Part shown: in pieces, positions 14,201-27,850 of the stretch
How the letters are laid out: every line of letters begins with the position of its first letter
Numbering within the stretch: the first letter of the stretch is position 1
Assembly: GCA_023238725.1 (NCBI GenBank)
Contig: CM041551.1
Span: forward strand, 3,557,259-3,621,258
Source of the DNA: Scortum barcoo
Taxonomy: Eukaryota; Chordata; Actinopteri; Centrarchiformes; Terapontidae
Length of the DNA stretch: 64,000 nt
Direction of reading: 5' to 3'
Position numbers and translations under genes: made by a program
The notes under the pieces: generated by a model
The model's database searches: none
What the model saw: the letters and a program-made list of their open reading frames with translations, nothing else
Told to the model about the DNA's origin: nothing

Positions 14201-16704
14201 TGAAATGGCCAATTTTCAGTTTTGCTGCCTGTTTTAGTTAAAATCTACTTCTACTAACACAAGACTGGTCTGTCACCTCCTCCTAGCAGCACAAGAATAT
14301 CATGTTAGGTATGACCATGACCTTGTAGTCACTTCAGGGAGGTGATCTCACGCTCTGTGTGACGAGGGATAAACCTCTCACTCACCTCTTACTTTTTTAG
14401 CCATGTTATGGCAGGGACAAGGCATTTGTCTTTTCACATTTCTGAGTTAATTATAGTTGCTCAGAGCAGTCACGGCCTCAGTGCCTTGCTCAGAAGTACA
14501 GTTAAGAACACACTAATTCACCAAGAGGGTGTATCTGGTGTCACACCTGCAGCTGGGAAGTAGCAGAGTGTGCAGGGACCAAACCAGGAAATGCTCGGCC
14601 ACACGCTGACCTCTTGGATCTTCACCAGCCTTACCATAAAGCTGTAGAACGTCACTCGCTTGGTATTTGGCTGAGAAATGATTATGGGTTAATAATTAGT
14701 GAAGTGTAAAAACCTTTTCCATAACCCGATACAACCTAGATTCAATGTTTAACCAAGGAAGTTGAGATTAGGTTCAGACATTGAAACATGAACACATTAG
14801 ATCAGAGAGGATCCACAGATCTTGTCCCCAAACAAGATACTGAAGCTCCCAGGCTCCTGCCTCCCGAGCTTTCAAGGGATTAATCAGGCACAAGATTACA
14901 TTGTGTTGTCATATATGAAGGGAACAGGAGAAAATGCAGAGGGATTTTTTTTTTTTTTTTTTTTGATTAGGTCCTCCGTGTTATGTCATGCATCACACTG
15001 ACAGCTGCTGAAGGACCGCTGTGTTGGTGCTCTGCCAAGGTTAAGCTTATGGACAACCCCACACACACAACTCATTTCTACAAGTCTGTCTCCTTCACTT
15101 TCTTTTAGCTTTACAGTTCACATCAATAACACGTATGACCTCTGTTTGCTCAGGCTTACTGTTTTCAACTTACGTTTGTAATTTTCAACAAAAAATACCC
15201 TTATTCTTAGTGTAAGATTTCAAATTTTTAATTCTAATAATCATTCATCCACTGAGTGTGGAAGAAATGGCGTGTAAAAAATTTATGAGCAATTACATAA
15301 AAAACAACGTCTTTACAAGCTTTAAATGATCCATCGATTTCACTGGCTTTAATGACAATGTTCAATTTACCCTCTTAATGTAATCAACTTAGAGAAGTGA
15401 ATCAGCAAATCAACTTAAAAGACATCTGGTTTATAGCCGGGTTGATTTGCTCTCTGTATGCTGGTACATTTGCACTCGGAAAGATAAATTAACTTGACCG
15501 ATAGAGTTTATCGTCTGATGTCAATCTGAGAGGCTGACATTAATGTTAGCTAATGTTATAACCAGTAGGATTTCACGGCTGCTGTTGCGGCTCAAAGCCT
15601 CTGGTGTCCCACTGCTTATACTCTGGCAATTTGGCGCTACGCTTTTTTTAGAGTCCCGCCCCTTGCACCCTCTGCTGCTATTGGCTGGATGCTACACACA
15701 ACTGCACAAAAGTTAACGCCCAGAAACGTCCCAGGCACAGAAAAATAATCAAATCCAAGCAGAGGACAGCAGGATCTCTGCAGATACACTCCCACACACA
15801 TCAGTGATGATGGAGAGGAGTTACCTTAGTATGAGTCTGTGCATTGAAAATCCTATATTTAATTTCCTAATATTAATTTATATTTAGTGCATTAGTGTTA
15901 GTCAGTTTATTAGCAAAACATTGTCAGACTGCATTTTGTTATTAGTACAATATCTGTCCAACAACAATTTCATATTTATTTTCAGATATCATGGCCACTA
16001 ACACATTATCTCGGTATTTTTTTTAATTTTTACATTGAAGTTGACAATTCTCTGGTTGACTTGTTAATTCAGTTCATAAAATGTAGAAACAAAATAGGTA
16101 AGTGTGGTGGTCGAAGGGAAAAAGAACACCCTTAGGCCTAGCTCCTTATATTTTCATGCCTTATGATCTGTCTGATAACTTGAGTTCTTTTTGCTGTTTA
16201 TCATTCCTGCGTGCATGTGTCACAGTGTTTTATTGTTTACATTCACTAGTGGTGTGTGGAAGCAGATTAATAAGGAGCTTAACCTTCACCTCGGCTTTTT
16301 TGGCAGCCGGACGACACACCCACCCTCCCATGAGCACACACATACACACATACAGGCTCTCACCCGCACAGAAACAGATGACTAATCCACATATACGTTC
16401 ACACACTCATTTGTTAGCTGACAACACAATGGAAGCAGCCTTTTCCTTGGATTTCCTTCCTTTGTTGAATCCAGATTATTTCCGAGTGGCCACACCAAAC
16501 TTGTGAGCAGGAGATGGAAGGGGAGGACAGGAGCTCAGTTCAGACTACGGCAACTGGCTGGGGTCATACCCTTGAATTTATGACTCTCTCTGGAAATCCA
16601 TCCTGCTGTAGGACCCAGACTAATGAAAAGGTTCTGCTCCTGTATCCTGTGGTCATGTGGAGACCCACTGTATAAATAGACGCTAGAGGAGCATGAGAAG
16701 AACA

Positions 16705-16707
<3 letters not shown>

Positions 16708-16798
<91 letters not shown>
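16708..16798. repeat. (TA)n tract, about 45 units
   Basis: A perfect 91-bp alternating AT run within intron 1. Such tracts are highly length-variable, and in assemblies the copy number is often uncertain. Reading frames through it give artefactual Ile-Tyr repeats. Confidence 0.97.
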
Positions 16799-16799
<1 letters not shown>

Positions 16800-19303
16800 C
16801 ATAGCTCAGCATTCAGATGGCTGTGAACTGTGATAGGTCTCCTCCTGTCAGTCGGTACGTTGGTTGGCGTGGAACACCCGGCTAACTCTGTATCTAGCAC
16901 AGATGACATAGTGTATTCTAAACATGCACACAGATGATGTGGGGTTAAATATGGAAACTGGGGCAGTGTTTCAGACCAGCATGGCTTTGTGGTCGGGGCA
17001 ATAGGCAGCAGTCTTCCTGTGACACACCCTGGTCTCAGCACTGGGGGTTCACTTAGTTGGTGTGTGACTCCTCAGTGTCTGAGAACCGAATGTGTCGCAG
17101 GCTGATTGACTGACTGCAGGGATATGAAATGAGCAACAAATACATTAAGATGACCCTCTGCTCTTTGAGCTTTTTAGATTTGGGAACAAGATAAACTAAA
17201 AAAGTACAGTATGTGCGCATCTTAGCATCACACACATGAAATTTTATGTATTATTTTAAAAAGCTTGGTGCGTCTGTTTTCCATCAGATTTTGGAAGCTT
17301 ATGGCTGCAGTGATTTGCTCCCATTCAGCCACAGCAGCATGACCCGTGTCGTGTTCCGGCTGTGTTGCAGCTGCTGAATACAATACAGTGCAATGCTATC
17401 TGGTGTGCATTTCCACACTCCACTTCCTTAACACGCTGGGGCTATTTTTGACTCATCAGCTCACGTATCTGAAATGTATATGAATGCATTTTTTATGTGT
17501 ATGAATGCCTGCATTAAGCAAAACTGTTATCAACTGTCTTTGAGGACGGATTAGGATTCTGCAGTTTCTCTTCTGCTAATTTACACTCGTCAGGAAATCC
17601 GGTCACAAAAAAATGACAAGATGGTTATGCATACCACAAATTATCTGTCAGCACGCTGATCTTACTCATACGTTGTAAAATTTAAAACACAGTTATCTAA
17701 ACAACAAAACCATGTTGAAATACGGCTGCTAAAGAACAAGCTGCTTTCAGGCATTCTGCCTCTGAAATGCTTCCATGTGACAGAACTGTGACAGAGACGT
17801 GGTGCAACATGACCCCGCATCAGGCAAACACCTGGAGGTAGTGTGGTCCAGAATAAAGCCTGGTTCACAGCTGCTCAGGTGTCTGAGCAGGCTAGTCAAG
17901 TTCCTGCACAGTGAACTGGGAAAACAGTTTCTTTATGGACCTGTTGTGCACAGGGAGCAATATGTTGGGGAAAAAAAGACTTTCCCCAAACATATTTCTA
18001 TCTAAAATATTAATGTACACTCAAGATTTCCATTAAACCTAAACTAAAAGACAGGGCAATCAATTCATGCCCTTTTGACAATAGACTGTAGTGTACTTGT
18101 AGCTGTTCCCTTTGTGGTAATGATTAAATAATCCAACAGATGGGGCTGTGGAGTTAGATTTGATTTTTGATGTCTTTTGTTTCAGGAAGCTGCCTGATTT
18201 CAACAAAAAACAATCCTTTAAAGACAGTCCCTGAAATCTTCTATTGCAGACATCATCATAGAGGTTTACAGGAAACTGTACTAATTCTCCGGGCTCAGGG
18301 CTGATGCAACAGATTGTTTTCTTGCGTTGTACTTGAGCAAGACCTTGAAACCCCAAAGTGCCGTTTCAACAGTGTAAGAAAAGAAAGGAAGCTGAGCAGA
18401 GAGAGGAGACATGTTTTATATGTGGCGTACTGTAGACATTAAAGGGAGAATTGTAAAGATGGAGATGAGACGGATAAATACAGCGAGTGTCTGAGCAGCA
18501 GAGAGAGGCTGGCTGCTGTTGGCACCGAAGATAATCTGGCATTATAGTTGGAAGATGACACAACATGACTCGGCAGATTCCCCTGGTAGCCATTGGTCAG
18601 CTGAACACCCAGACGGGCTGATGACTGCTTGGATCTGTGTGTCTGTGTGTCTGTCTGAGTCAGTGTTTAGGGACAGATTGTGCCTCTGTGCTGTTCCAAG
18701 TCATGCATTTCTGTCGTACAGCATAATGCCTCCTTGTGGTAGAAAATGGTATTACACTGAGTTTATAATCTGTCATAAGTACGCTTTCTTCTGTCAGAGG
18801 TTTTATAGCTTGTACGCATTCAGGGGTACATCACTTGGTGAAGCTTGCTTTTCCTGTTTGTTTTCTGTCATTGACGGGGACTAAAGGATTTTCCCTTCTC
18901 ATGTCTTAACAATTTCCTTCTTTCTCCTTCTCTCACGCTGAGGGTTCTGCCTCCTTTACTCAGCTTCCAACTTCTTTCATTTTTATCTCTCCTAGTCATC
19001 ATCAGTCTCCCTCTCTCCCGTTTCAATTTGCCACAGTTGGAAGACCTGTGTGCATCCTGAAAATGTCAAGTTTTCAACTGGTGAAATAAAGTTGTTGTTT
19101 AAATGGCAGCCATTAATCAACAAACAGGCATTTGGGGATTTGAAGTTAAAACGCTGTTTGATGTATTATAGGTTACATTTTAGATCGCCATTACTTCACC
19201 ATCATTTTTGTGACTCATCATAGAGTATACATTTATATTTAAACATACTGATGGTAACGTATACCTTTTGGTTTATTCTCCTGTTATGTGTTTGCGTGCA
19301 GTC

Positions 19304-19490
19304 ATGGCGGAGTTTGACCTGAGTCTGAGCGACGCGCTGACGGACAGCGTTCCTCAGACGAGCCCAGAGAACCTGGTGGAGAGGGACTTCGTGGCTCAGC
19401 TGGAGGCGGAGACCTTCGACGATAAGGTCGGGGAGACGGTGGGGAAGACAGACTACACCCCCCTGCTGGACAAGGACGACACCAGGGCAG
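19304..19490 (+). CDS. map4: map4 first coding exon, residues 1-62 (conserved MAP4 N-terminus)
   Basis: The exon begins at 19302 after acceptor tgcag, and the ATG follows two bases later. A longer in-frame opening from 19268 would run back into the intron, so 19304 is the start. The 62 codons contain RDFVAQLEAE, FDDKVGETVGKTDY and TPLLD, the hallmark of the acidic MAP4 N-terminus. This segment projects from the microtubule surface and does not bind tubulin itself. The exon ends at consensus donor gtgaga at 19491 with one base of the next codon (phase 1). GC content is clearly higher than in the flanking introns. This is the strongest piece of evidence for the gene's identity. Confidence 0.95.
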
Positions 19491-22299
19491 GTGAGACTCA
19501 TGTGATGGAGCCCGGTGGAGCATGGGTAGTGATTAATGCTGATTATGTGAGATGATGTCAATTCTGCATAGAGAGGACTGGGTTCTATTATTTCCATAAA
19601 AGAAAAGAAGTGCACTTATATAGAATATTTATACATATAAATATTTTTGCAAGGAGTTCACTTTAATGGTGAAATACAGGAAACAATGTCTCATTACCAG
19701 ACATGTCCAATACCTCTCCTCTGTTTGGATTTATAACAATGACACCAGGACAAGGTGAGGGCTGGATGGCAGAAGTGCATTAGAATAGAATAGAAGAAAT
19801 TATGGAAGAAAGTTAAGAGGAACAGTGGTAGATGGGTAAAAAACAGTTACATTTTCCCTATCCATGATTTAGTATTATAGAGGTGGATCACTTTACATCT
19901 TTGTATTAGATGAGAGTTGTCATGTCACTTCATTACATTGAGTGTCTAATAGAGATGATGTTAGTCAGTTATGTGGTTGCTCATGTGACGGTCCAGTAAA
20001 GACAGGCAGAAGAACAAACTCGTGATGTCGGCTCACTCTGTTATGAGAATATTCATCATATCATCATATCAGGATGATAGACATCCACAGACTTCTGTCT
20101 ATAATAAATGGGTCAGAGACAGGCCGGAGGCTGAGTGTTGAAAGTGACCAATCAAAAGAAGGGAGACAGTTCATCCCCGCCTCTAGATTCTCAAAAGTCA
20201 AACGGGCGGGCAGGTGTTGACGTGTTGGAGTGGAGGGTTATGTGAATGCTTGTCGGAGCAGGGGTGCTTCTTTTCGTGGATGCTTTTCCAGTCACAGATA
20301 CTGTCTGTGCACATGTCTGGTTTTCATGTTTACATTAAAAAATCAATGGCAATGTGTAAATTAAAGTAAGAAAAAGTCATTTGTATATTAGATTAACATT
20401 ATATACCTTCAAACTGTAATGACATTCATTGAAAACACAACATTTGATGTTGCTTAATGTCCTTTTACAAAGACACAGAGCAAAATAATGAGCTCAGAGA
20501 CACTGAAAAGCTCTGTACTTGCAGTGTATGTAGGCTTGTTATTAAATAGTCCTTGTGTTAAAATAATTGTATTACTAATCTTCTTTGTCATTGTCGTATG
20601 ACATAAATTTCCCTGAACAGCTTTATGTCTTTGACTGCACCTCTCTGTCTGACTCCGTCTCTCCTGAATGGGATGAGAATGTGTATTACATAACATGAAC
20701 TGCAGCTGCTCCTAAACGACTGATAGTATCAGGCACAGCTGGATACTGGCTGCCATTTTGGATCTGCTGGGGTGCCATTCAGCCGCAGGGAAGATAGTAG
20801 CCTAAAGATGAGCAGAGTAGCGGTCACTGCTATGAATAACCAAGCCAACTAGTACAATTTGAAAACTTTGCAAGAAAATGTGTCCCAGCTCTGAGCCTGC
20901 TCCACTGAACATGCTTAAGGTTTTGTTACAAGGTCGTCATGTATGATGATAACCCACCTCAGCTCCAATTCATCTGCTATTCTTCAGTGTTCATTTTTAT
21001 GACCCGACCCATCCGGTGCCCGCAAATATAACTGCTGCCTCAGGATGCCAATGTGCCTGACCACACTTAATTTTAAGACTAACATGCCCATGGGCACACA
21101 GGAGGACACATGTACATGTTATATTTACATGTATGGACGCTGGGCATGAAAATGACAAATGTATCATGACAGTTGGGCTGAGCTGCGTGGTGCATATTAT
21201 TTTTGATGCATACTAAGTACATTCATTCGTTCTTGTGTTCAAAGAGATTATGCATTTGTTTCTTTAAATACTAGCTCTGTACAGGAGTTTCACAAACTGA
21301 TATGACTTGTGTACTGCTCAGTTAGAATATCTAGTTTTATCATAAAAGAGAGAATTTCTAACACACACATAAACCTGTAACCGTCACGCGCTAATCCTGA
21401 CACATCCTGCTACATGTGGAGTTATGATATTACAGATACTAAAAGATTTACCTACAAAATATAAGTACTAGAGTAAAAAAACAAAACTAGAATGTATTGT
21501 GTGAACACAGGAAACACATCCTGAACAAAGCAACATTTGTTTCTGCATAATTACAACAGAAATATCCCCAAAGGAGCAATGATATACTGTAAGAGAAACA
21601 GAACTGTTGTATACACAGATGCTGGGTAGAAGACACTCTGCTCAAAGCTTGAAAGCTACCAGTGGTTGATAACTGTATGAGCACTACTTTACTACACTGT
21701 TTGTCGGTGCTTGTAATATAAATATAATGTCATTTTTGAGCTGCTTCGTTGGTTAGTAACACACAGGTAGGTTTGTAGGGAGGTAAGGAAGCAGATAGAT
21801 TAAATAAACAGCTGAGTGAATAACCAAATGAAAGAAAGTGAAAGTGATCCGGGGCTGACTCAGCTCTCGGGCCTTTTGTGGTTACACAGACACTTTGGTC
21901 AGACAGTCGGACTGTGTTTTGGCACTCGTCAGTGACAGCTGGCTGCAGGACATGCGACTGTGGCACACTGAGCGCATATGGACAATCGCAGCAATGCTGA
22001 CACGCCAAGTGCCAAACAGCAGCACGAGGCGGTACACAAATTATTATCCTCTGTCAGCAGCAGAGCTAGACGGAGTTGTTGGTTGTGTTGGTTCGGCTCC
22101 CTGACGCACACACAATGTGAGCTCACGATGACTGATGTGTGTTGGATAATTGTCCTGTGCTCTTGTTGTTGATCTGTGGTATTTGTGCTCTGTGTTGCAT
22201 GGATACAAATGAATCATCTTTATGTGTGTATGTGTCTTCTTGCATGTCATTTTGTGTTTCAGCATGTCTACGTGTTTGTCTGTGTCTGTCTTGTATATA

Positions 22300-23938
<1,639 letters not shown>

Positions 23939-24039
23939 TATGTGTATGTGCATGTAATGATTACATAATGGTCTTGGTTTTATGGTTTCATGGCTGCATG
24001 TATTTGGATGCATTTTTATTTTTGTGTGAGTGTGAGAGT

Positions 24040-24195
24040 GACGTTATCGCAGGGTCGGTAGTTCAGGCTTGTTCGGGCTTATTGAAGTGTCTTTGAGCAA
24101 GACACTGAACCCCAAAATCACTGTGCATGGTAGCCCAACGCCATTACTGTTTGTGAGCAGTGAGTGTGTAGCTGATTTGAATAAAAACAATCCAT
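24040..24195 (+). mobile_element. SINE-like fragment (V-SINE-type core)
   Basis: The core TTTGAGCAAGACACTGAACCCC followed by a short unique tail with TTTGAATAAAAACAA resembles the conserved central region of tRNA-derived V-SINEs in fish. The tRNA-like head is degraded and no clear B box is visible. Confidence 0.45.
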
Positions 24196-24654
24196 TTACC
24201 AGAATCCAAGCTGTATGTATTTGTGTGTGTGTATATGTATTTCTGTGTGTGTGTTTGTTGGAGTCACTGATGTCCTTGTGTGTCAGAGTGCGTGACACAC
24301 TGAGGCTGTTCTGCTTGTGTGTCTGTGCAGTGATTCAGCAGTCAGATATCACAAAGTGTCACCTCCGTCAGCAGCCCACGCTGACACCAGCCGATACGTG
24401 CTGCCCTCAGCCTGATCCTAACGGGCACATCCACAGGCAGACAGCAGACAACACACCAGCCTAGCTGTACACAGTACAGTGAGGTGTCCTTTTAAAAAGC
24501 ATCAGAAGTCGGGCTCAGTGGTTTCCATCCAGTTCCAGATGTGTCTGATGTGCACATCAGTATTATGCAGATTTTGTCTCGTCAAGCCAGTAGACGTAAA
24601 ACTCAAATGGATTCAAATGTGATTGCTTGTATTTGTGTGCGTATGTGCGTGCAG

Positions 24655-24711
24655 ATGCGGGTGCTGCGTTGGAGAATGGAGAGCAGGAAGCTCATGGGGT
24701 GCAAAAACCCG
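24655..24711 (+). CDS. map4: map4 coding exon, residues 63-81
   Basis: A small 57-bp exon bounded by acceptor gtgcgtgcag and donor gtaaga. Joined to the preceding G it reads DAGAALENGEQEAHGVQKP, in phase 1 at both ends. It lies where mammalian MAP4 has a similarly short acidic linker after the N-terminal exon. The sequence is low in conserved residues, so the call depends on splice sites, phase and position. It can be skipped without changing the frame. Confidence 0.8.
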
Positions 24712-25689
24712 GTAAGACATACCCCACAGTTCCTCTGCCGTCTGCTAAGGCTGCCTGGTCATCTCCATCTGTCAATCATGGCCTCTCAGTCTTTTCGTGT
24801 CCTTCTTCCTCATTTACTTTCTTCTTGTTGTTTACCTCAGTTTGATTCTGTATGTGTAAGAGGTGTAAGTGTGTGTGTGTGTGTGTGTATGTTATTAGTG
24901 GCCTTTCAGGGCAGGGCAGGATGTGAGCTGCTTTCACTGCTCTCCAACATCCTTTCAATGTTCTCTTAAGTACAAGTCTGCTCTTTTTTTTTTTCCTCCC
25001 AGACGTTCAATCAGAGTGGTTCAGTTGAAGAGAATAAGTCACAGAAATCAGGCTAAAAATAGGACTTATCTGGGAAATGAATGAAAAATGTTTTACTACT
25101 GAACACTGTCACACACTATAGACACGGTTTTCTTTAGTGGTAGAGAAGAAGTGCTTTTAGTGTGTGGGTTTGTGTGTACATTTTGGAAATCAGCTCATCA
25201 GATTGTTTTTTCCACCAGTATGGTTCACTTTTTTCTCCATACATACTTCTGTTTCTCTGCTCACTTTTTCTTGTCATCTTGGCATTGTTCCTTTTGAAAT
25301 TGCAGAGCAGTCTGTGTGTGTCATCAGCAGAGAAAGGGTTTTTCATGTGGGTATTAATTAGTATGTGAGCTCTCCTTCACTGACAACACACACTCCCCGC
25401 GGCTGCACATATCTCCAAAGTACAACATGTACAAAATAGTTTACCATGAGCCAGTTGAACTTCAAAACTTGTTCAAAAGCACTAACCCACAAACTACTTA
25501 TACATGAACCAGAAGAGCAGGACATGTAGTAGAAGCAGGCATAGAAAGAGAGACGGACTTCTGAAATGTGTGTACACCTGTGATAGCTAAGTGGAGGAAG
25601 GCTCTGGTCTCTGAAATTACACTGACCTTGGCAGAGTCTGCTCAGCATGACACATTGTCAACAACAGACCAGTCAGTAAGAAACACTGA

Positions 25690-25790
25690 CTGTAGCTGGG
25701 CAGAGTCCACCTCCTGGACACTGTCGAGGTTCCCTTGAGCAAAGCACCAAGCCGATAACTGCTGACTAGGCTTCACTCTGTCATCTCTCC
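25690..25790 (+). mobile_element. SINE-like scrap
   Basis: Contains CCCTTGAGCAAAGCACCAAG, which resembles the same SINE core as at 24040, but is more decayed. Confidence 0.35.
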
Positions 25791-27237
25791 ATGAATGCGC
25801 ATCCAAACTGTGTGTGCGTGTGTGTGTATTTAAGGCCTGTGTGTGGAATGAAGCTGAAGTTTAAACACTGAATTTCCCCCAAATTATTATATAATTCTAT
25901 ATATGATTATACTTTTTATGAACATTGATATTACTTAAAAGCTAGTATATCCAATCTGTGTTCAGTATATTTGCTGAACTGCACTGGGTGAACTTCTCTG
26001 TTTTTCCACACAAGTGCACTATGGGAAGGACAGAGGTGTCACACCTGCCCACTGCCATCTTTAACGTGTGTGTGTGCTCCATTGAGGTGGCTGGAGGCTT
26101 GGCTGGACGGATGTTGGCGTGACAGTTGGACGAGTGACCGGCATGTAAATCACAAGTCTGTGTTTGAGTGTTTGCATGCCACAGCTAGCTTGTGTTACCA
26201 CGGCTACAGCGCTGCATGTGTGTATATAGAGAAAAATGCTGGCATGCTCTGTTTTGGTTTTGTTTTGGTTAAACTCTATCTTTGTTCCACCTCCACTGCA
26301 TCAGCAGATCAGCGGTAATAGAAGAGTGTGAGGTGTGATCATTTTTTTTTTTCAGTGGGCCTACTTTAGTAGACAGAGCATCTGGCCTTGTCGAGGTGCA
26401 TTATCCATTCATCACTGTTATTCCAGCAGACCTCAGGGAGAGGACACAGGTGGTATAAGTAGTAACTGGGTCAGAGAATTGAGAACATAAGCTGAATTCT
26501 GACTGAGTGTGTACTGTAATGGTTTAAGATCCTACACGTCGGCCCCAATGCATGACACGTCTGCATGGCACTTGAAGAAAAGTTTACGTTAACATCATCC
26601 CAGATATTTGACCAGTGTAAACCGGTGAGCAGAATTAAAAACTGCCTTATAACCTCCAGAATAACATGAATCTGCTGTTTCTCATGTTGGTCAGGTATTT
26701 GACATTTATTAGATGAGTTGCAGTTAATATTGTGACAGCTTTACTAACCTGCTTTCTTCCTTTTTCTCCTTTATCCCTTTCTCTCATTTTACTTTTTTTT
26801 TCTTGGCCCACAACACATTTTTATGTTTATATTCTTTTTCTTCTCTTCATTTCTCTTTCCGTTATGATACTTTTTCTCTTTTCTTAAATGAACCATCTTC
26901 TGTTGAGGCACTTTTTTTTTCAAAATTGTATGTCCTCTACTCTTTTTTCCCCTTCTCTTGATTGCTGTCATTGCTTTTTTCCCAACTTCCTTATTCTCTT
27001 TGTTATTCCTCTTTTTCCTTCCTTTCCCAATCCCTGTGCTTCAGAGGACTAGAACCGCCTTCATCACCATGCCGACTGTCAGTCAGCTCCGCTTCTGCTT
27101 CTGTACACCTCACCCCACTCACTGTGCAACATACACACGCACACACACACTGTCGATGCTGTCCATGGCTCATTTGATCCAGCATGAAGGAGAAGGTCTG
27201 AGGTTGTAGACAAGATTCAGCATTACTCATGACAGAA

Positions 27238-27298
27238 CTCACACACAAGCATTATCTGTACACACACAAGCATTATCTGTACACACACACACACACTA
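27238..27298. repeat. Short tandem duplication plus (CA)n
   Basis: The unit CACACAAGCATTATCTGTA occurs twice in direct tandem and then runs into a CA tract. Probably replication slippage. Confidence 0.8.
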
Positions 27299-27804
27299 TG
27301 CTGCACTATCCTTATGCTGTCCTGCACAAGTTGCTCCTCCAAAGTCTTCTTCTATAATGTGTTGGCACACTGTGTTTCTTTACGCTGGGCAAACTGGGTG
27401 TCTCTGACATCCAACTGTTTTTGGACACAGTCATATTTGAAATTCAGGTTTTATTTTGTCTGTAGGTCTTCTTGGAATTACAACTATTAGTTATTTCTTT
27501 TCTTGTCTATTAATAATAACATACTGTATACTTGATTTCCATATAGAGAGTGATCAGTTCAACATTAGATATTTTAAAGCCTGCTGTGGTATACTGTAAA
27601 ACAAATCAGTCAACATTAAAAATCACACACCTCTGTAGCATCTGTAATTTCTCGCCGAAGCAGAGGGTCAGAAGTTCATGTCCTCACAAATACACTCACA
27701 TGTGCAGACACCACCCAGCAGCCAGCCCCTGTCTTCCTGTCTGAAAGCTTTCAAACTGTGATGCCACACGCTTCAAGCCAGATCTGTCAACACCCAGCAA
27801 CCAG

Positions 27805-27816
27805 CACACACACATG

Positions 27817-27847
<31 letters not shown>

Positions 27848-27850
27848 AAA
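27805..27850. repeat. (CA)n microsatellite, interrupted
   Basis: A CA-rich run with a few interruptions. Confidence 0.9.

Larger units (their letters stand above)
1677..19301 (+). other. map4 intron 1 (17.6 kb)
   Basis: The intron runs from the gtgagt donor to the acceptor tgcag at 19301. It holds LINE remnants (3152-3420, 5270-5930), several CA/GT, GA and TCTG microsatellites, a poly-T run at 14946-14964 and the long TA tract at 16708-16798. A fragment around 14470-14600 vaguely resembles an antisense tRNA-derived SINE. I found no coding exon and no RNA gene. Confidence 0.6.

Noticed and set aside
15590..15730. GC-richer patch with a CCAAT-like and a CCGCCC-like motif in intron 1
   Set aside because: Too short and isolated, with no donor-bounded exon after it, so not called as a promoter.
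16535..17041. Long open frame with Ile-Tyr repeats on the minus strand
   Set aside because: It is produced by the TA dinucleotide tract and has no family features or splice support.
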